Shown here piece by piece: positions 57,293 to 64,000 of a stretch of DNA of 64,000 nt. Within the stretch, counting starts at the first letter, position 1, and each line of letters starts with the position of its first letter. The translations under genes were made by a program, and so were the position numbers. The DNA comes from Crossaster papposus (taxonomy: Eukaryota > Echinodermata > Asteroidea > Velatida > Solasteridae), in the NCBI GenBank assembly GCA_037893245.1, contig JBAIAA010000531.1:2170001-2234000 (forward strand), given 5' to 3'. The notes under the pieces are model-generated. The model did no database searches, was not told where the DNA came from, and worked only from the letters and a program-made list of their open reading frames with translations.

Positions 57293-59380
57293 TGATGGAT
57301 CTACGGACTCCCAAGCGGATAAATTTCTCAATGAGGATGGTATGATCAATCATATCGAACGCTTTGGAGAAATCCGTCAGAACCACCGTCCCAATGTTGC
57401 CGACCTCGTCAGCACCCTGATGGAGTGAATGGAGAAGACTAACTAAATAATGGGAGGTGGAAATGCCTTTGACATTGCCAAATTGCTGTGGGTCAATTTT
57501 GTCTTGAGTATCCTCCAAAACCCAGTTTGTTACAAAACCCTCCCCTATCTTTGCAAAGCAGTCAGTCAAAGAAACTGGCCTGAGTTTATTAGCCGTAGGG
57601 GGCTTCGTTTTGGGTATTTGTACTACTATAGCCTTTTTCCATTGCTTAGGCACCACGCCCTCTTTGTACGAGCAATTCAACACATCAGTTAAAGATGAAC
57701 TCAACTCATAGGCAAATTCTTTAACAAGCTTGGGAGAAATTCCATCGGGACCAGTGGCTTTGTTGGATTTGACTTTTTTGAGCTCATTGTACACTTCCCA
57801 AGGATAGAGTGATGGTGGAGGCTCCATGGCTGGTAAATAAGCCTCCAGAACATTAAGATCCAGAGGGGGAATATGAGAAGAAACCTTCACAAACTGATCA
57901 TTAATTGTATTGGCAATAGTCACATGATCATCATCACTCACTCCCTGTACAGGTATTCTGAGGACAGCTTGAGTGTTTCCCGTCATTAATTTTATCTGCT
58001 GGTGCCACTTCCTTGGATTTGTTTCTTGTAGAATTCGAACTCTATTAGCGTAGAAGTGAACTTTGGCCTTCTTGATCTCTCTACGTACCTCATTGCGTAG
58101 TTTATTGTACACCACGACTCTCCCCGACCCGAACGCAACCTGTCTCATTTTTACAAGTGATTGAACTTTCTGAGACATCCAAGGTTTATTACTGCTTTGG
58201 GTTTTTATTGTTTGCATGGGAAAGAATCTATCAACTGCACCATGGAGAGACTCGTATAGTGCATCTGCCTTACGCTGGGTATTTTCAGCTTTGAGAACAT
58301 TAGACAGTCTTGTTCTTGAATCCACCTACCAAACACTCTTAACTCTGAATCTTTCATAGGACGGAATGTCCTTTTGCTGCCCTGATTTTTTATAGCACGC
58401 ACATCAGGTCTCCACAGGATACATACATGATCACTCTTTCCCAATGCTGACAAGGGAACTGGGTCTCTATAGTGAACATTGAAATTGGTCATGATAAGAT
58501 CTAATGTTGCAAGTGCACGTGTGGGAAATTTAACCAACTGTTTTAGATTACAATGTTTGAGAATGTTATTTACCGGCATTCTGTTGAAATCCCCCATAAT
58601 AGCGAAACCAATGTCCGGATATTTAGTGTGAAGAAGGTCCATGGATTCCAATAGATGCTGTGTGAGAAGATCTTGGAGGGAAGAATCTGGTGGAATATAG
58701 ACGCCACATACAGCGATGATCGATGTATCTCTAGGTAGCCTCTTAGGTTGTAGCAGAGACCATACACACTCCAGCTCGTTGGGGACTGAGATTTCTGGAA
58801 TCCCACTTGCAGTGATATGTGACTTGACATAAACTGCAACTCCTCCACCTTTTGCATGACTACGAGACTTTGAAAAAATCTCATAGCCGTCAATGGAGAG
58901 CATATAGTCAGGCATATCAGGTCGAAACCAAGATTCAGTTATCACTCCCACATCTACAGATTCTTGATGTAAAAGCAGCTCAAAGTCATCAAACTTGTTC
59001 ACAAGAGATTGAGCGTTGCAAAGCACGAATGTAGGAAAATCTCTCTTTGGACGTTCTTGAAGTGATGTTGAAGTGATGGTTTTAATCTCAGTGAGATTTG
59101 ACAAAGTTATCCCTCTTCTAAGGTTCGTGGGGTTCTGTAAGTGGGGTCTAGTATAAGCCTCCACAACTTGTATTCTCCTATACAGGCTCCTTCCTCCACG
59201 ACACCCCCTCTTATTTCTTTTTCGGCACGCCCTTAAATCAATGAGTGTACTTTGTAAATGGGAGTCTGGTTGGAACAAGCAGATGTTACTGTTCAAGCTC
59301 TTAAGAAAGCTACTGGAGTACGTATGTCTGTTAATTGTAGGCATGTCTCTTGAGTTGAGACAGCAACCACAGCGTGTCAA
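57293..59380 (-). mobile_element. LINE 5' half: endonuclease and RT fingers/palm
   Basis: On the minus strand the frame at 59380-58205 holds an APE-type endonuclease: ITESWF, KGGGVAVYV, GDFNRMP, LDLIMTNF and SDH, the residues used to nick target DNA. It changes frame near 58320 into 58325-57293. That frame has the RT start blocks KATGPDGISPKLVKE and KLRPVSLTDCFAKI and the catalytic VVLTDFSKAFDMIDH. Similarity stops abruptly after LGVRRSI near 57293, so the rest of RT and the 3' end are gone. Loss of a 3' end is not the usual LINE truncation and points to a later deletion or rearrangement. Family is CR1/L2/Jockey-like. Confidence 0.85.
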
Positions 59381-60205
59381 ATCTCAGTTAAGTTTAGTAA
59401 CGCTCACAGTAGTATATATGCATTCAGAAAGCTGACGAATGACATGGCTTTAGCAGTGGCGGCGTCCTCAAAACAGTCCAGCACCTGATGAACTCCAGGC
59501 ATATGATGATGACTCCAATAAATGGCTGGAAAATACTGAACTTCCAGTGTAACTTTGTCCCAAGACCAACAATAATTTTTGGAGATGTCGGTACCAGACT
59601 AAAAACTCCCATCAAATACTGGTTAGAGGTAGTCTAGTGTCACTCTTCCAAATATGGGAATAATGCTCTGCAAAGACCACCACAAAACTGTGGTGAAAAC
59701 TCTCTTTTAATACAAAGTCCACGGAAAATACTGGAGTGTAGGTGATAACGAGTACTCACATACTATGCAGTTCACGAATTTAAGACAAATACCAACTCAC
59801 TAACAGCAAAACTGAGACAATCTAACGGAAAAACAACAGAGCAGAGAAACAAAATGATGCAGCCTCATGAAGGGCGCCCTCTATAGTCACAGACTCCCGT
59901 GTTTGAATTTATCCAACTGTTATCTGCGTAACCGATTGAACGGAAGTCGAGGTCGACAAATTAAATTGTGTAAATTCACACATTTCCATTTGTTTCAATA
60001 TGTTGTAAATTGAAATGCTTCACTTTTCTTTCAAAATGCCTATTTATTGCCCTTGATCGAATGGACCGAATCGTGATGCAAACAAGAGATTGTTTGACAC
60101 GTTGTAGATCCTGGTACCCGCATGGGGTGTTTTCTCGTAAAATCTCGAGGTTCCCAACGCCCCTAAAGGTATACTCAGCATGATACGCGACCAAAAGACC
60201 CTTAG

Positions 60206-60338
60206 CCCCCCCCCCCCCCCCCCCCCCCCCACCCCCCCCCCCCCCCCCCCCCCTCCCCCTCTTACCAGCACGATACTAGACCGAGGGACTCCCCCTTACA
60301 CCCCCCCCCCCCCCAAAAAAAAAAAAAAAAAAAAAAAA
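60206..60338 (+). repeat. Long poly-C and poly-A tracts
   Basis: C runs interrupted by single A or T, then C14 and about 24 A. The glycine-rich open frames on the minus strand are artefacts of it. Confidence 0.9.
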
Positions 60339-61526
60339 TACGTACACACTCGCTAGACTATAGTTATCTAACGCACCACCCTAAAAACCGAGAAATATAA
60401 TTTCTGATAAATCACAACATTCCGCAACACCACATTAAACACGACTGCAACTTCAACTTCAACTTTCGCAACTCACGAATGTTTTGGCTGTATTGGCAGT
60501 TATGATTATAACATTATAGTAAGGTATAAACAAAACACCTACCACCTATACGATGAGAGCCAATAGAACGTATCCTCTTATCTTCTGAAATTTCACAGGT
60601 TGTTATCTTATTTTTCGTATAATCATTTTCAATAGTTTTCAAATAACTAATTTGAATTTTGCTAATTTGAATTTGTTCTTCTATTTGCTTTTTTTTTTAT
60701 GGGGTTTCAGATATGGTCAGCGGAAATAAAACAATTTTGTTTCTTTGGTCGGCAGCCAAAAATAGGGTCGGTCGGGAATGGGAGCAACATAAATAAAAAG
60801 GGACACCCTAAAAAACCACCGACATGAACGCCAAAAGTTGTTTTATCAATAATAACTTTATTCAGTGTAAAATTACCCTCCGAATTATATACCCAAGAAC
60901 AATTTAATAGAATTTCATAGCTATATTATTTTATAATATAACTAGTTAAATAGGAATAATAAATACATCACGGGAATACAAAAATGTACACAAATATAGT
61001 GAAATAACCGATATATATTTATATTTGATGATGGAAATGCATGGAATTGCCAACGAACAAAAACGTTAGCAATTATCTCGGGGTTAACGAAATATTTAAC
61101 CCCGAAATTACCCGGGTAATTTGGAGTGTTTAAACTACACTTCTCGGGGTCAGAAATTATCCGGGTTAACTGCCCCGAAACCCCACTTAACCCAGTTGTA
61201 TCAGCGCAGCCAGCCTTGCGCGTGCGCGCTGCAAAAGTCAAACAATCACATAATTTGTTTCGTAGTCCCTTGTTGCAATGGCTTTATGTTTACGTGTACG
61301 TACTGAAAGGAAGACACCAGTGTGTAGTATTTGGTAACTCGTCTTTATAAGTTTGTTTTACGTACACTAAATGCAATGTACCGGTCTTACACGTACACGT
61401 GTAGGGGAACATCTTTTCTATCGGCCTGTCGGGCGCCATTTTTCTGTCAAGCTGTGGTGAGCGCAAAGGTTTGTGGGAGGGCAGATGTCAAGCAATGCAC
61501 ATTCTCCGGGTTGCAATTTCTTTGTT

Positions 61527-61867
61527 CGTACCACTAACGCGTCAGATCGGCTTATTTTATTCCGCAGAACGACTTGGTCAGAGACTTTTATACCTTTTCC
61601 CCTAAGACCCTATCTGGATGAGATTATTAACCAATAATGTTGGTTAATAGAAAAAGGTATACAACTCGTGTATACGAAAAAATTGGGACTGTATACAATT
61701 AACTAGGGACTGTATCTATTCATTTTGGTAAATTATGGCTGTCAACGTCGTTGGTCTTCATACGTTCCGCGCGTATCAAAATCGATTAGAATTGAAGCGC
61801 GCGCTTTGGTCTCCATTCAAGTCGCCCCATTCCAATGAAACGGCAAATCTGACGCGTTAGTGGTACG
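61527..61867. mobile_element. 341-bp MITE with CGTACCACTAACGCG ends
   Basis: Left end CGTACCACTAACGCGTCAGA and its exact complement at the right. No coding capacity. It sits in a region with scattered CCGGGTTAA-like words (61080-61200, 61920-62010) that may be an outer element. Confidence 0.75.
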
Positions 61868-62029
61868 GAAAAAAATCGCCTCTGGGTTGTCGTTTGATTA
61901 GTATGAATGCGGTTACAAAATTACCGGGGTGCGCACTTAAGCGGGTAAGCTGAATTGCGGGGTTAACTTTGTAGTGTGAAACCAATTCTCCGGGTTAGTT
62001 TCTACCCAGGTATGGCCAACTACATGCAG

Positions 62030-63415
62030 TCTAACATCTTCATTACGCAATTGTTGTTATAAATTAATATATTTTTGTGTATTAAACTGGTTCTAGTGTA
62101 CGTTTAGTGTGGAAACTTGCTGTCAAAAAATTGACCCCCCCCCCCCCTTTTTTATTATTTTGCGGCCACTGAAAATCAGTGACGTAAACCGAGGCAGAAC
62201 CCGGAAAAATTATCGATAGTTGGTTCGCGACGTCTAGGTATGAGACCGGTTCGAGTGGCCACGTACGCACACAACCTTATTGAACCTGGCCGCGTAATCG
62301 GCCTGATAATTATTCTAGCCTCGTACTTCAGACAACGTATACTTGAATACGCGGCTGGAATTGTTGTGTTTCGGTGTACCCACATAGGCCGTATTACGTC
62401 CCCGTTTTTTGTGTTGCCTGGTGGTACCTGACGGGGAACAGAATGAAAATTCCCATACACATAAATTGAACCACTGCGAATTCAAAAATCCATCTTGTCG
62501 GAGCAAGGGAATGGAACAAAGGGGTGAAATTAGGCCTCGAAAGACCCGTTTTTGGTCCTTGAATCGATGACGTCGCAACAGGCACAGTATGGACAGTCAT
62601 ATTGACAAAAAGAAAAGAAAATTGACAATGAATTTATTTAGGCTAACAATAGTAGCCCCCACCCCCACTTACATTTCACAAATTGATATACATTTCGAAA
62701 TCATTTTGGTGAAAAGGATGCATCTTAAAAATAAATTTAAACACTAAAAAGTTATGTCCCCCATCCCATTATTTACGATCGATTTCTAAAAGATGTGGCT
62801 TTCCATAAAAAAGTGTGTCGATAGGTGGCGCACTATATGTAAACAAATGCATGCGCCATGCGTGAGTCCAATTTTCTCGTCAAATGGAGAGAATCATCAT
62901 TCAAGCTTCTGCCGATGGCACAGCTTCAGAAACCGCATTTGTGTGTGTGAAGAAGTAATTAGTACCTGGAGAGTTAAGAAAAAAGACTGACAAGTGTAAA
63001 TAACATGAAATTGGTGTATGAAAATCAATGCCACGACGCGACCAGCGCGGCGAAGGCGAATACAACCGATTTTGTAGTAATGCCTGGTCGGAGTTGTGTG
63101 GTCGTGTGTCGCATTTTTGTTCCACACGGGAGTTGCCACGGTCTGCAGCGAAAAGGACTTATTTAGAAAATAAGAACAAAACAAGGAATGGAGCTATAGT
63201 ATTATATTAACAAATATATTTGTCGTATTTTAGCCAAGGCTTTTGGTTTTTTTTGTTTTTGTTTAATTCGGTTCCCGATTTTGCAAGGCGCAAAAGAACA
63301 CACGGCATCATCAGCACAGTGGTTTGCAATACTTCCCATAACCACAGAAGAATCTACCCAAAACTGTTAACCACCAAAGATGGAAATGTATGGTGGCCCT
63401 GAATGAAATACGCAG
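62030..63415. other. No supported gene
   Basis: A poly-C tract near 62136 and short unsupported frames only. Confidence 0.45.
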
Positions 63416-63790
63416 ATCGTGAATATTGACGTCAATATTCACGACAAATTTCACGACTTTCCTCAAAGTCGCGAATATTGACGTCAATATTGACGTCAAT
63501 ATTCACGACTTTCCCCAAAAGTCGCGAATAATTATTGACGTCAAATTTGACGTCAATATTCGCGTCAAATTTCACGACTTTCCCTGAAAGTCGCGAATAT
63601 TGACGTCAACATTCGCGACAAAATTCACGACTTTCCTCAAAGTCGCGATTATTGACGTCAATATTGACGTCAATATTCACGACTTTCTCCAAAAGTCGCG
63701 AATATTGACGTCAAATTTGAAGTCAAATTTCGCGACTTGCCTCCAAAGTCGCGAATATTGACGTCAAATTTGACGTCAAATTTTACGACC
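63416..63790. repeat. Array of TGACGTCA palindromes
   Basis: Units of about 50-65 bp combine GTCGCGAATATTGACGTCAA with CACGACTTTCC. I count 11 perfect TGACGTCA sites, the CRE/ATF consensus, in 375 bp. No gene nearby. Probably a minisatellite. Confidence 0.85.
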
Positions 63791-64000
63791 GCACATAAAT
63801 TTTGACGCAAATTGTATTCGCAAATTCTCTTGTGATAGCAATAGCAAGCTTTCGTGTCTTTACTGTTATGACACTCGTCAGTTGCAGGTAGTTGATTCCA
63901 TGGTGAGGAATCGGTTTTAACTCGCAGGGTGTGTGGGTTAGGTGTGGTCCAATCAGTGATCGTGAATTGGAAATGTTTGGAACAAAGCCATGTACTTTTA

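Overview
The window is nuclear DNA from an animal, most likely a marine invertebrate such as an echinoderm, hemichordate, lancelet or mollusc. The clues are spliced genes with GT-AG introns, tRNA-derived SINEs, LINE and Ty3/gypsy relics, many TIR/MITE families, a class A GPCR remnant, and frequent TACATGTA and TAGGCCTA words. No bacterial features are present. The exact taxon is not determined. Almost everything recognisable is mobile DNA or its relics.

Layout. 1-4.6 kb: a decayed GPCR fragment and a MITE. 4.58-18.69 kb: an old DNA transposon with about 220-250 bp imperfect terminal inverted repeats. It carries a broken gene with N-terminal zinc-binding cysteines, a FEN1/XPG-like acidic motif and a C-terminal CXC cysteine cluster, and it looks Academ-like. 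A 7.4 kb Ty3/gypsy element with identical LTRs and a 5-bp target duplication lies inside that gene. The gypsy leader itself holds two nested copies of one MITE family. 18.7-30 kb: tandem repeats, a SINE, MITEs, a 2.57 kb TIR element built of GACGTC palindromes, LINE pieces, and a 935-bp repeat beside its own 62-bp end-to-end derivative. 30-37.3 kb: degenerate duplicated non-coding blocks.

37.376-54.670 kb is the main discovery: a 17.3 kb Mutator-like element (MULE). It has 37-bp perfect TIRs and a 9-bp target duplication (AATAATGAT). Inside is a 16-exon gene that stays open from ATG to stop when joined at GT-AG sites (5,133 nt, 1,710 codons). The predicted protein has, in order, a FAR1/FLYWCH-like N-terminal region, a MULE DDE transposase core, a SWIM zinc finger, 148 perfect PQVE repeats, a Ulp1/SENP-like cysteine protease domain and a C-terminal cysteine-rich zinc-binding tail. 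The 1,776-bp minisatellite encoding the repeats falls into two exactly equal halves of 74 units that differ by one synonymous base. Younger SINEs and MITEs sit in the introns and flanks but not in the exons.

54.7-64 kb: an open-frame fragment interrupted by the MULE insertion, the 5' half of a LINE, homopolymer tracts, another MITE and a terminal array of TGACGTCA palindromes. Domain names come from recognising motifs by eye. No database search or alignment program was used.
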